64,000 nt of DNA from Phocaeicola massiliensis B84634 = Timone 84634 = DSM 17679 = JCM 13223 (GTDB lineage Bacteria > Bacteroidota > Bacteroidia > Bacteroidales > Bacteroidaceae): positions 1,875,283 through 1,939,282 of the forward strand of contig NZ_KB905472.1 in assembly GCF_000382445.1 (NCBI RefSeq). Reading direction: 5' to 3'. How positions within the stretch are numbered: the stretch's first letter is position 1; each line of letters opens with the position of its first letter. Shown piece after piece: positions 45,875-53,916 of the stretch. The notes under the pieces are model-generated. The model saw only the letters and a program-made list of their open reading frames with translations, did not search any database and was not told where the DNA came from. A program made the position numbers and the translations under genes.

Positions 45875-46753
45875 TTATTTTCGGGCTCCCATTACATGGT
45901 CAAATTCCACTTTCAGGAATCTCACGAAACGACCTTTCTTTTCACGTTTGATTTCGTGGAATTGTAAAACTCCATAAACAGAATCTCTGGAAAGACTATA
46001 TTTCTTCATGGCTTCCTGTACGGTATAGTATTCCGATGAATCATCTTCTGTTGTTTTCTTCGACAGATCAAAGTGCAGTTTGGAATAGAATATCTGACCA
46101 TGTTCTTTCTTTGAGGGGATATTGTTTCGATAGACATGAGAACGGATAGCGACACGTGTCATTCCATACTTTTTCTCTATATCTTCCGGTGTGTACCATT
46201 CTGTCAATGCATCATCCGTCTTGTATTTGGCAAAGACAGCATCAATATGTTTCTTGCTGTAATAATTGAATTGACGGATTCTGACTTTGGGAATATCACG
46301 TTCTCTTGTGTAAGTCCATACCCATTTTGTGTTGACCTTATATTTCTCGGCAATTTGCTCGGCAGTATAATACTCGCTCATGTCAAATTCGTCCTTTGGA
46401 ACAATACGTTCATAAGGCTTTGTCTTTAACATTAGCTCAATATCCGCACGCCGAATGAGAGATTTCTTCCCACTGATTCGTGAAGCTCTTAGCTTGGATT
46501 CCTTCACCAATTTATAAACATACTGGCGAGTTACACCCATTAACTGTGCCGCTTGTGCAAAAGAGAAGAAGTCTTGTCCTTCTGCTGCCTGTTTGGGCTC
46601 CAGCAGTTCCTGTATCTTTTTCAGTTGGCGTTTACGTTCTCGAATACGTTCCTTGTAGCCGAGATTGGAGCACTGGTGACTGCAATAGCAAGTCGTTGTT
46701 TTCTTCGCAATGAATGGTTTTCCACACCATTGGCAAATCTTTCTTACTTCCAT
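45875..46753 (-). CDS. DNA-binding protein with a zinc ribbon and four HTH units
   Basis: 292 residues. The N-terminus has C7-x2-C10 … C22-x-C24-x3-C28, a zinc-ribbon-like site. Four similar helix-turn-helix modules follow at about 62-107, 128-175, 186-230 and 241-288; each begins YYT/WYT/FFS, has an xxxxA/I-x-x-xxY-x(V/M/L)(T/N/S) helix pair and ends in a basic strand. Repetition of HTH_17-type units suggests binding to a series of equally spaced sites. The gene lies 116 bases upstream of the integrase, same strand, and may be a recombination-directionality or repressor protein. Confidence 0.75.
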   Translation of the reverse strand: MEVRKICQWCGKPFIAKKTTTCYCSHQCSNLGYKERIRERKRQLKKIQELLEPKQAAEGQDFFSFAQAAQLMGVTRQYVYKLVKESKLRASRISGKKSLIRRADIELMLKTKPYERIVPKDEFDMSEYYTAEQIAEKYKVNTKWVWTYTRERDIPKVRIRQFNYYSKKHIDAVFAKYKTDDALTEWYTPEDIEKKYGMTRVAIRSHVYRNNIPSKKEHGQIFYSKLHFDLSKKTTEDDSSEYYTVQEAMKKYSLSRDSVYGVLQFHEIKREKKGRFVRFLKVEFDHVMGARK

Positions 46754-46961
46754 ATTTTTCTATTTTTAATTGAGGTATATCTCTTTATTTCTCCTCTTTT
46801 TTGTCAACACACGTAAACCATTGTCAACACACGACAACAAATGCGTCACTGTGACATCGGGGACAAATCCCAATTTGTTTCGCGGTAGAAATACGGTAGA
46901 AAAATATGGTGAACAACACTATCCAATCGCTATGAACTGGATTTGGGGTAAATAAAAAAGC

Positions 46962-46976
46962 CGCTGAAATTCAGCG
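46962..46976 (-). terminator. Short intrinsic terminator hairpin
   Basis: CGCTGAAATTCAGCG is a perfect inverted repeat. Read on the minus strand it is followed by GCTTTTTTATT, so it would stop leftward transcripts before the tetra-HTH gene and insulate the element. Confidence 0.6.
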
Positions 46977-47956
46977 ACTTCATTATAGTTGGTTCTAATT
47001 CGTTGCGGTTAATTGCGATATATCATTTTCCGATGCAAAGATGTTAGTAATTTGTATATCAGTTAGTTGGGTTGTATTGGAATAGTATTTGAGCCATGAT
47101 TTTATTGTTGGAAATAAGAGTTTAAATAGTTGTAAATCAGCTTATTATGTATTATATAAATGTTGCTTTCTTTTGTTTTCACAAGTTACTTACCAATACA
47201 CATTTGTTATATAGTTGATTGTCAGATAATTAATGGCTATTTGGCTCGTATTTGAGCCATTACTTCCACTTACTAGCTAAAATAACTTATATAATTGATT
47301 ATCAGTATTTTATATTGTAGACCTGCAATCTGAGTGCGTAATCGCTGGTTGAATCTTCTTTATTCAGCTACTTACCCACACAGTTATATAAACAGTCTGA
47401 TGCTCAATTTGATACAGCTAATTGAATCATATTTGAGCCATTAAATTTTACGTTTCTATCCATTTGGAAATATGAACGGTTCTGATTTTCTTATAAGTTT
47501 CAATTTTTTCATCACTTTCCTGATTTAGATGTGATTTTATTAGAGTTTAATATTTAATAACACAGATGCGAATGAATTTATCTCTAATATGCATCTATAT
47601 TTTGCAAAATTAGGTAATTATCAATTATTTCGCATAATATGTATCGAAAATATTTCTCAATATCTCATCTGTGTTTATTTAGTCGCCAATTATTTCAGCA
47701 AGGAGAAAAAGGTATTCACATATATACAGGTTTTCAGATTCTCAGAAAGATGTACGTTATGTTGATCCTGCATATGGTAGAAATTTATGCTACATGATTT
47801 TTCAGCAAAGGAATAAAGAACTTACTTTCTGCTTAGGGATGAAGTTTATAAATAAGTTTATCAATTCATATATACATATATGAGTTCTATTAAACTTGTA
47901 AACTCAATGGCTTATCCTGTTGTATGGCTGAATCAGTCAAGTAAGTTTAGTTTAAG

Positions 47957-47998
47957 ATACATGTATATATACATGGGTAAATCTAAACTTTAAACTTG
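47957..47998 (+). repeat. 42-base direct repeat, left copy
   Basis: The 42 bases are identical to 50487-50528, 2530 bases away, and the similarity continues imperfectly for a few bases on both sides. Inside lies the palindrome CATGTATATATACATG. The two copies bracket the AbiE-type gene pair with its operator. Confidence 0.8.
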
Positions 47999-48003
47999 TA
48001 GAA

Positions 48004-48046
48004 AGCCCTCCATCAGTCAGAATGCTGTTCTGGTTGATGGAGGGCT
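48004..48046. other. Strong hairpin downstream of abiEii
   Basis: AGCCCTCCATCA (48004-48015) pairs perfectly with TGATGGAGGGCT (48035-48046). On the plus strand it is followed, after nine bases, by TTTTT; on the minus strand no T run follows. It probably stops or stabilizes a transcript, but the direction is unclear. Confidence 0.5.
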
Positions 48047-48091
48047 ATATTGGTCTTTTTCTCCTTGCTGAAATTGTATTTCTGTTTATAG

Positions 48092-49165
48092 TTACAACTG
48101 TTGTAATAGATGGCTGGTCTTTGCCCAATAGTAATAGGCTTCAGGAGAAGTCCTTTTCAGCTTATTCAGTCGCGAAGGAAGTGTGGGTGCTATATCCAGG
48201 GAGCCTATGGTGGCAGGATTACCGTCGTATTTTTCTATTATTGTGTTGCCCGTCTCTATCATTGTGGCGATATAGGCTGCGCGTGCTGCGTCTCTAATCG
48301 CATCGTCAATGAAATAACCGCCATTGAACATGAAGGATTTGATCCTTTGTATACCACGTTGTAGTGCATCAAATTGTCCGTTTCCTTCACTTCCCCTTGT
48401 TGCCAGACACAGCGAAGTCTGTCTGATATCATCGAAAATGAGTTTTGGATTGTTTGGCAAATGCCTGTATGAGAGTTCAACTTCTGCAATTTGTACAAAC
48501 GATTTTGTCGTTGTTTCAAGGACCTCTGTCTTCTCGAACAGTCTGGCTATATCATATAGCTGTTTGATGATCTCCATGCTGGCATCCTTACCATTTTTGA
48601 TATATGGAATACCTGTTGTATTGGGTGCATACGCCGTAAGCTTGTCTCCGAGAATATCTCCAATGGATGGTACTTTTACATAATTCAGTTCACCTTCTGT
48701 CTTTATAAAACGGCTTTCTACAGGTAAAGTCACGACTTCGTTGTAGTGACAGTCTTCATTTAGAACGTCCAGCAGGATGGTTTCTTTTCGGTCTATGCCA
48801 TCAAGGAAAGCCACTTGATAAAAGAATTTGGAATGCGATTTTGGTATGTCTGTTCCACGCTGAATTCTTTCTATCGGCTTATAGTCAATAAAGCCATAGT
48901 CTTTGTATGATTGCAGATACTCTTCTATTTCAGTACCTGGAGGACATATTATATCAATATCTATAGACAGCCTGTGTCTTTGTTCTTTTAAAAGAAGCAT
49001 CAGACTGCTTCCACCTTTGAAATGAAATGGGCAACCTGAAGCCGCCAACATGTCCAGCAATGAAAAGGCATGGATGACCTTTTCAATGATATTTTTGTCC
49101 GGATAGTTTAGCTCCTTGGATTTTTCTTCAATCCATCTTGCTGTAAAGCATTCTTTATTTATCAT
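48092..49165 (-). CDS. abiEii: AbiEii-type nucleotidyltransferase toxin
   Basis: 357 residues, in the range of the AbiEii/AbiGii family (nucleotidyltransferase-fold type IV toxins). The active-site pattern is FKGGSSLMLLLKEQRHRLSIDIDI (residues ~48-70): GS followed by the DxD acidic pair. The next blocks fit the family too (VPSIGDILGDKLTAY). It overlaps its antitoxin gene by 11 bases. Related toxins transfer nucleotides to tRNA or other acceptors and stop growth on phage infection. Whether this one is active is not visible. Confidence 0.82.
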   Translation of the reverse strand: MINKECFTARWIEEKSKELNYPDKNIIEKVIHAFSLLDMLAASGCPFHFKGGSSLMLLLKEQRHRLSIDIDIICPPGTEIEEYLQSYKDYGFIDYKPIERIQRGTDIPKSHSKFFYQVAFLDGIDRKETILLDVLNEDCHYNEVVTLPVESRFIKTEGELNYVKVPSIGDILGDKLTAYAPNTTGIPYIKNGKDASMEIIKQLYDIARLFEKTEVLETTTKSFVQIAEVELSYRHLPNNPKLIFDDIRQTSLCLATRGSEGNGQFDALQRGIQRIKSFMFNGGYFIDDAIRDAARAAYIATMIETGNTIIEKYDGNPATIGSLDIAPTLPSRLNKLKRTSPEAYYYWAKTSHLLQQL

Positions 49166-49883
49166 ATTTTTGTGATTGTTCTATTAATGAATAAGTACTA
49201 TCGTATGCTCCTCTACGTTTTGCATATCGGAGCATTTTGGGAGTATTGACTGTGTACAAATCAAAGGCGGTCTGATACATATAAGTGATTTCCGTGCCCT
49301 GCATATAATCAAAGTCTTCGTCTTTCTGTATATCTACGAGTAGCTTTTCGATGGTAGGAGTAACCATCCCATCAACCTTATTTACTGGAGATTCAGTGAC
49401 AAATATCTTTACAATGATGCATGGTTCATGCATGTTTACGTAGTCGTACATGAACTTTGCTGTCGGTTGCTTATAAACGGGCATGTCTGAATCCTTCAAC
49501 AGAGAAAAAACAGAATCTACAGCATCCCGGTTGGTCTCGACATAAATAGCATGGTTCACAGAGACGTGATGTTGTAGTGTGGTGAAGATGCTGCCATCGT
49601 AGATGCAGAAATCGGTGAATGGCAATTTCTCTTTCAATCCGACATATAGTTTTCTCAGTGTTTCTGTTGGAGCAAATGAGAACACCTGTTTATCTGTAAG
49701 CATGTATTCACCATTTCCTGTACGGGCTATCTTGTTCTCTTTGGTTAAGGTACAGAGATACTGGCGGGCGGTATTGGTCTTTATCCCCAATACTGATACT
49801 AATTGAGGCACTTCAATCCGTCCGTAAGTACGAGCATAATTCAATATGCTCTGTTTAATACTATATTTCTCGTCAATACTCAT
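49155..49883 (-). CDS. abiEi: AbiEi-type antitoxin/repressor with winged HTH
   Basis: 242 residues from the ATG at 49883. A longer reading starting at 49964 would pass through the operator palindrome and is rejected. Residues ~5-60 are a winged HTH (SILNYARTYGRIEVPQLVSVLGIKTNTARQYLCTL), and the C-terminal ~180 residues form the antitoxin body (PTAKFMYDYVNMHEPCIIVKIFV). AbiEi proteins repress their own promoter by binding inverted repeats and neutralize AbiEii by an unknown mechanism. The gene begins 17 bases from a perfect inverted repeat. Confidence 0.78.
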   Translation of the reverse strand: MSIDEKYSIKQSILNYARTYGRIEVPQLVSVLGIKTNTARQYLCTLTKENKIARTGNGEYMLTDKQVFSFAPTETLRKLYVGLKEKLPFTDFCIYDGSIFTTLQHHVSVNHAIYVETNRDAVDSVFSLLKDSDMPVYKQPTAKFMYDYVNMHEPCIIVKIFVTESPVNKVDGMVTPTIEKLLVDIQKDEDFDYMQGTEITYMYQTAFDLYTVNTPKMLRYAKRRGAYDSTYSLIEQSQKYDK

Positions 49884-49890
49884 TGCAGTG

Positions 49891-49940
49891 CAAATATAAT
49901 ATAAAGTCGGCAACAAACCAACTTTATTGCCGACTTTATA
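49891..49940 (-). promoter_or_regulatory. abiE promoter with perfect inverted-repeat operator
   Basis: TATAAAGTCGGCAA (49900-49913) and TTGCCGACTTTATA (49927-49940) form an inverted repeat with 14-base perfect arms and a 13-base spacer. On the minus strand a -7 box TATATTTG (49898-49891) lies seven bases before the start codon, and TTGG (49921-49918) lies 19 bases upstream of it. One operator arm thus falls between the two promoter boxes, as expected for an autorepressor. Confidence 0.65.
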
Positions 49941-50250
49941 TATAAGTTCTGAGCAATTAATCATTCTTTAGTGTGTTTTTCTATATTAAGTAACACCATT
50001 ATGAATTCATCATATTATGTAATATATGAGGTATTTTTCTTGTGTTGTAAAAGCATAGTATTAAAAGTATCCCGCAAATGACTAAGAAATTAAGTAGAAT
50101 CTCTTATTAACGAAACTACACCTATCTGCTTGACTGTTTCCTAATATGAAGAGGTAAATATTTCTCGATCAACAATCTGAAATCACACCATAAAACATTG
50201 TCTTACCATTTACGTTTACTCTTTGTAAAATGATTCCATTGTTCTGCTAG

Positions 50251-50301
50251 GATAATATAAAGTCGGCAATAAAACCGATTTATTGCCGACTTTATATTAT
50301 C
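50251..50301. repeat. 51-base near-continuous palindrome sharing the abiE operator core
   Basis: The left arm 50251-50273 starts GATAATATAAAGTCGGCAAT; the right arm 50279-50301 is its exact complement; the loop is five bases (ACCGA). Both arms carry the AAAGTCGGCAA core of the abiE operator, 350 bases away. No gene starts nearby, so it is an orphan operator, a decoy site, a stem for an RNA or a small mobile remnant. Confidence 0.7.
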
Positions 50302-50486
50302 AAATTCTTTTATCCGGGCTGTTAACTACTTTATGAGAATATTTACATGGTTGTGCATTGTCTGTCGGTGCTTCAGTAAGGAGAAAATGTAGTTCCCATT
50401 TTCTTTCTCATATGATATTTCTATTCGCAATGAATTGTTCGTCAGTCTTTTTATAAACCTGTTCAGGTTTGTAACCAAAGTTTAAA

Positions 50487-50528
50487 ATACATGTATATAT
50501 ACATGGGTAAATCTAAACTTTAAACTTG
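50487..50528 (+). repeat. 42-base direct repeat, right copy
   Basis: Identical to 47957-47998 over 42 bases and followed by similar, imperfect sequence (TTGCAGTAAGCC against TTGTAGAAAGCC). It bounds the AbiE cassette on the right. The internal palindrome CATGTATATATACATG resembles the motif arrays near parA. Confidence 0.8.
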
Positions 50529-51129
50529 CAGTAAGCCAGAGTAGGACAGAAGTCCGCTCTTTGACTGATAGGCATTGCCTTTCTTTTTCTCCTTGCTGAT
50601 TTTGCACCTTTTCATCACTCACATGAGTGGCATCAGCCTTGTTGTGCTTCACCTCTGGCTTCCATCCTCTTGAATAGCTTCCGTGTTCAGACCTTTTTAT
50701 GCAGAGTGCGGAGTTTCGTATTTCTCTTGCTATGCTATGCCGGGTTCATGGTGAAGTTTGGGAGTTATCGCTTTCACTATGTCCGGATTGCTTGCCATGG
50801 ATCTGTGAAACCTGTCGAGTCTGACTATGAGAACAGCATTCTTTACCATGACCAGACACAAGAATATCAGGCCATTCCCTTCACATCTCATTTTGGACGA
50901 AGCCGTGACACTTACTTTTTCCTGTTGCGAAGTTAGTGCAAGCCGCATACTGCAAGTACCAGAACCTTATTCCCTGAATTTTTTCAAAAACTTTTCCAGC
51001 TGCAGCTTTTCGGAAAACTTTTCCTGCCTGACGGTGAAATAATTCGGTAATTACTTGCCTGATTGCTATCCTTGCCAACTTTGATGGCAACGTAAAAAAT
51101 AAATGTTTCACTTCTAAAATTTCAATGTT

Positions 51130-51507
51130 ATGAAGAAAATGGAAAATTCTTTCGTAGTTTCTGGTTTTGTAGGTAAGGATGCAAGCATCCATCAGTTCTC
51201 AACCGCAAGCGTTGCACGTTTCCCTTTGGCAATCAGCCGCACTGAGAAATCAGGCGAGGAAACAACCCGCACTTCCGCTTTCATAAACGTCGAGACATGG
51301 CGCAAGAATGAGAATACTACATCCTTTGACCGCCTTGTCAAAGGAGCACTCCTCACGGTTGAAGGCTATTTCAAGCCGGAGGAGTGGCAGGATGCCGACG
51401 GTGTCAAGCGCAACAGAGTGGCATTTGTAGCCACCAGGTTCTATGAAGCTGTTGAAAAGGAGGAAACTCCAGCAGCTCAGGAGAAGAACTCCAAGAAGGG
51501 CAAGTAA
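51130..51507 (+). CDS. ssb: Single-stranded DNA-binding protein (SSB)
   Basis: 125 residues. An OB fold is visible: VVSGFVGKDASIHQFSTASVARFPLAISR, then ETTRTSAFINVETWRKNE, and LVKGALLTVEGYFKPEEWQDADGVKRNRVAFVATRFY. The order and spacing fit plasmid-type SSB. It lacks the DDDIPF-type acidic C-terminal tip of housekeeping SSB and ends in a basic tail (KNSKKGK). An internal start at 51139 is possible. It presumably coats single-stranded DNA during transfer or replication of the element. A terminator follows at once. Confidence 0.82.
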   Translation: MKKMENSFVVSGFVGKDASIHQFSTASVARFPLAISRTEKSGEETTRTSAFINVETWRKNENTTSFDRLVKGALLTVEGYFKPEEWQDADGVKRNRVAFVATRFYEAVEKEETPAAQEKNSKKGK

Positions 51508-51529
51508 ATCCTTTCTTCTCTCCAATAGA

Positions 51530-51552
51530 GCGGCCTTCGGGTCGCTTTTTTT
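51530..51552 (+). terminator. Rho-independent terminator of ssb
   Basis: GCGGCC and GGTCGC pair around a TTCG tetraloop and are followed by TTTTTTT (51546-51552). It lies 22 bases after the ssb stop and is the clearest intrinsic terminator of the window. Confidence 0.85.
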
Positions 51553-51817
51553 ATGCTTATACTTCTCTTTGCCGAGATTCGTTCCTCATACACCGACTTC
51601 GGGGAACTGGCATAAATTCCGTTGCGAAGGTAATTGTCCGGTCTTGTCATCAGCAAGGTCAGGGCTTCGCTTTGCCGCAAAATCTCCACACCTGCGGGTA
51701 GTATTTTGGAGCAAAACCTTGCAGAGACAGCCCCGACACCTTCTTGGTGCAACAAAATTTATATGTGTTCCCGAAGTAGTTGATCTACGAGAGGGAAGAA
51801 AAAAAACAGATGATATT
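51553..51817 (+). ncRNA. Structured 5' leader (copy D) before the small zinc-binding gene
   Basis: The 265 bases between the ssb terminator and the next start carry nested pairings: CTCCA/TGGAG around 51689-51712, CACC-TTCTT-GGTG near 51737-51749, and an outer stem TTCCC (51768-51772) with GGGAA (51793-51797) enclosing GTAG-TTGAT-CTAC. The last unit has the same place and outline as in the leaders at 57197-57337 and 60820-60970, ending just before the start codon. Confidence 0.5.
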
Positions 51818-52168
51818 ATGACGACAATCCAATCAATCCTGAGCCGACTGACCAAGGCTGTTGGCGGTACTGAAAAGATGCTCTACATAGAGCCGGAGTT
51901 GAACAAGTTTGCAGAGTTCTACCTTGACAAGTGGGACGAGAACACCAGTGAGGATGTCATAGCCGAGTCTTTCACTGACTTCTGGTGGGACACAAACAGG
52001 GCTTGCAGAAGATGTTCAGAGTGTGGCAGACTGATGCGTGCCGGGTATTGTGCTGACATGGGAGTAGCCTACTATTGCAGTGATGAATGTCTGCACAGTG
52101 ACTTCACCGATGAAGAATGGGCTGAGGAATGCGAGAACAACGACCAGAGTTATTATACGGAGTGGTAA
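51818..52168 (+). CDS. Small acidic protein with zinc-ribbon-like cysteines
   Basis: 116 residues from the ATG at 51818. Cysteines in ACRRCSECGRLMRAGYCAD and the following YYCSDECLHSDF have C-x2-C … C … C-x3-C spacing that could bind a zinc ion. The C-terminus is strongly acidic (DEEWAEECENNDQ). It is common in build for small proteins of Bacteroidales mobile elements, but no family is named. It lies in front of an acidic antirestriction-like gene. Confidence 0.65.
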   Translation: MTTIQSILSRLTKAVGGTEKMLYIEPELNKFAEFYLDKWDENTSEDVIAESFTDFWWDTNRACRRCSECGRLMRAGYCADMGVAYYCSDECLHSDFTDEEWAEECENNDQSYYTEW

Positions 52169-52187
52169 TCTTTTAAAATTCAATGAT

Positions 52188-52775
52188 ATGGCAAATTTAG
52201 CAACAACGACCTATAAGGTCACTGGGACACGTGAAGCAGTAAATAACCTGTGGACTACCTTTCAGGACATGGAAGTGGATAGTAAGGATATAAGGCTGTT
52301 CAAGCTTGCCGAGCATTACGGCATTGACTATGAGAAAAAGCAAATCAGTGTTAGAGGACATATCTATTGGGCTGAATATGAAGAAGACGAAGAGAATGAT
52401 TATTTCCTTCTTTCATTTGAGACAGAAACCGCATGGGATGCCTGTAACGAACTCTTCTTTGAAATAAACCGGATATTGAATGATGAACTGAGTATTTCAT
52501 ACAGATGTTGCGAAAGTGGATGTGATTTGTTCTATACCCATGACGAGGGGGATTTCTTTCCCGAAGAATGTTGTGTGAGTTCATACGGCGAACCTTTCGA
52601 GGATGCATGTGAGGATGTTTTTGACACCATTGAGGATGCCATAGCTGAATGGACATCAAAGACCGGTATTGGACAGGGAGACCGCAGTGAAAAAGAAATG
52701 GTGGATTTTATCAATAGCTATGAATACGAAAGCGAAGAGACCTATTTCTACATCCACCCTTTTACATTCGAATAA
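52188..52775 (+). CDS. Acidic protein (DUF1281-like, antirestriction candidate)
   Basis: 195 residues from the ATG at 52188. It is extremely acidic (for example WAEYEEDEENDYFLLSFETE) and contains several cysteines (CCESGCD, ECC). The build, DTxxV-like start with VTGTREAVNNLW, fits DUF1281-type plasmid proteins, but that assignment is weak. Very acidic proteins on conjugative DNA are sometimes DNA mimics that protect against restriction. It follows the zinc-ribbon-like gene with a 19-base gap and precedes a small gene. Confidence 0.6.
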   Translation: MANLATTTYKVTGTREAVNNLWTTFQDMEVDSKDIRLFKLAEHYGIDYEKKQISVRGHIYWAEYEEDEENDYFLLSFETETAWDACNELFFEINRILNDELSISYRCCESGCDLFYTHDEGDFFPEECCVSSYGEPFEDACEDVFDTIEDAIAEWTSKTGIGQGDRSEKEMVDFINSYEYESEETYFYIHPFTFE

Positions 52776-52830
52776 CATACCCGCAAGGACATGAGGCAAG
52801 TCTCGTGTCCTTGCATAAAAACAAGATAAT

Positions 52831-52998
52831 ATGGACAGGTACAGCGCAGAACTGATTGGAGCATCTTGCGAACTTATAACCCCATGCAGGGGCTGTAGCC
52901 ATGGAATAATTGTGGCAGTGTATAACGAACAACTTCTTGTACGGTTAATCAGCGGAGCACAACGATTAGTGAGCAAAGATGAAGTCATATTATTATGA
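52831..52998 (+). CDS. Short 55-residue protein
   Basis: An ATG at 52831 opens 55 codons to a TGA at 52996-52998. The protein reads as a small beta-rich unit with two cysteine groups (ASCELITPCRGCSHG) and the end LLVRLISGAQRLVSKDEVIL, similar to small SH3-like or DUF folds. Spacing to its neighbours (55 bases after the acidic gene, 160 bases before parA) and Bacteroidales-like codon use support it as a real gene. Function unknown. Confidence 0.5.
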   Translation: MDRYSAELIGASCELITPCRGCSHGIIVAVYNEQLLVRLISGAQRLVSKDEVILL

Positions 52999-53040
52999 CC
53001 CTGATACTTTCCCTGACTGTTTTCAACTGTTAGGAGACAT

Positions 53041-53158
53041 TGGTAGGTGTTTGTATATCATACATTTACCTTTGTATACATTGATACATGTGGACAAGTA
53101 CACGTGTAAACAGGAATACAAGAACACATTGAAACATATAAACATAAAAACAAATAGT
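53041..53158. promoter_or_regulatory. Motif array upstream of parA, candidate partition site 1
   Basis: Short related motifs follow one another: GTATATC, TGTATACATTG, GATACATGTGGAC, AGTACACGTGTAAAC. Similar words (TACATGT, ACGTGTA, GTGGAC, GTAAAC) recur in the two arrays at 54265-54352 and 54954-55070. Placement next to parA and its partner fits a centromere-like site or a ParA-system operator. Confidence 0.5.
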
Positions 53159-53911
53159 ATGGCACAGAAAATCATCACTTTCGCCAACCATAAAGGTGGC
53201 GTATCAAAGACAACTTCAACCGCCTCTATCGGGGCTTGTATGGCAATGAAAGGCAAGAAAGTCCTGCTTATAGACCTTGACGGACAGGCAAACCTGACAC
53301 TATATTTCATACCTAATGAGGATGAAATTGAGACGAGCATTTTTGATTCATTGGTAAACGGTGTTCCTTTGCCTGTAAAACATATCCGGGAGAATCTTGA
53401 CCTTGTCCCTTCTTCCCTTGAAATGGCAAGTGCGGAAATAGCTCTGACCAATCTGTTGGCAAGAGAGCAACTGCTCAGCCGTCTGCTTGAACCGCTCAGG
53501 AAAGACTATGACTATATCCTGATTGACTGTCCGCCTTCTCTTGGTATTGTCACTACCAATGCCTTTATCGCGGCTGATGAGATCATCGTACCGATGACAC
53601 CGGAGCTGCTTCCTTTGAAAGGCATGAGGATGCTTGACGCATTTGTCACCACCTTGCAACGTGTCAAACCGTCGCTTCGCCTGGGAGGTGTGTTCATCGC
53701 CAGATTCAATCATCGTAAACTGAACAAGGTAGTGGAACAGGCTGTAAAGGAGCGTTACGAAAGTATCACCATGAATACCCGCATCCGTGAGAATATCGCC
53801 TTGGCTGAATCAGCCGGTAGTGGCAAAAGTATATTCGAGTATGATTTAAATTCCAACGGTGCAAAGGATTATCTTGCACTTACGGAGGAAATTCTTTCAC
53901 GTAACCAATAA
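53159..53911 (+). CDS. parA: ParA-family partition ATPase
   Basis: 250 residues from the ATG at 53159; a longer in-frame reading from 52979 would cross the motif array and is rejected. The deviant Walker A motif is KGGVSKTT (residues 14-21), Walker A' LLIDLDGQANL and Walker B DYILIDCPPSLG. It has no N-terminal DNA-binding domain, so it is a type Ib or short ParA. It would move or position the element's DNA using a partner and a centromere. The partner is the small protein at 53917 and the motif arrays on both sides are candidate centromeres. Confidence 0.9.
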   Translation: MAQKIITFANHKGGVSKTTSTASIGACMAMKGKKVLLIDLDGQANLTLYFIPNEDEIETSIFDSLVNGVPLPVKHIRENLDLVPSSLEMASAEIALTNLLAREQLLSRLLEPLRKDYDYILIDCPPSLGIVTTNAFIAADEIIVPMTPELLPLKGMRMLDAFVTTLQRVKPSLRLGGVFIARFNHRKLNKVVEQAVKERYESITMNTRIRENIALAESAGSGKSIFEYDLNSNGAKDYLALTEEILSRNQ

Positions 53912-53916
53912 CAACT

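Larger units (their letters stand above)
46754..48091. other. AT-rich non-coding stretch with repeats, possible att/regulatory region
   Basis: No convincing gene is seen in these 1338 bases. Direct repeats TATTTGAGCCAT occur at 47086-47097, 47249-47260 and 47430-47441, the second preceded by GGCTC so that it forms a hairpin with GAGCC. A 20-base inverted pair (47692-47711 and 48055-48074) and a 42-base direct repeat copy (47957-47998) lie further right. The location next to the integrase and the tetra-HTH protein makes an attachment or regulatory region plausible. Confidence 0.45.
49884..51129. other. Non-coding stretch between abiE and ssb
   Basis: Apart from the abiE operator, a second large palindrome (50251-50301) and the right copy of the 42-base repeat (50487-50528), there is no gene with good support. 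From about 50530 to 51129 the plus strand is a likely long leader of ssb: hairpins CACTC-ACAT-GAGTG near 50622 and TTGCCA/TGGCAA near 51077 are visible. Confidence 0.45.

Noticed and set aside
46770..46955. Small frame upstream of the tetra-HTH gene
   Set aside because: No codon or domain support; it overlaps the expected promoter region of the neighbouring gene.
50670..50936. Open frame of 88 codons between abiE and ssb
   Set aside because: No recognizable domain, and the region has hairpins and the features of a long leader. The opposite strand is also open, which points to chance.
52979..53158. N-terminal extension of ParA of 60 residues
   Set aside because: It lies in the motif array and overlaps the end of the 55-residue gene; the Walker A motif falls at the normal distance from the ATG at 53159.
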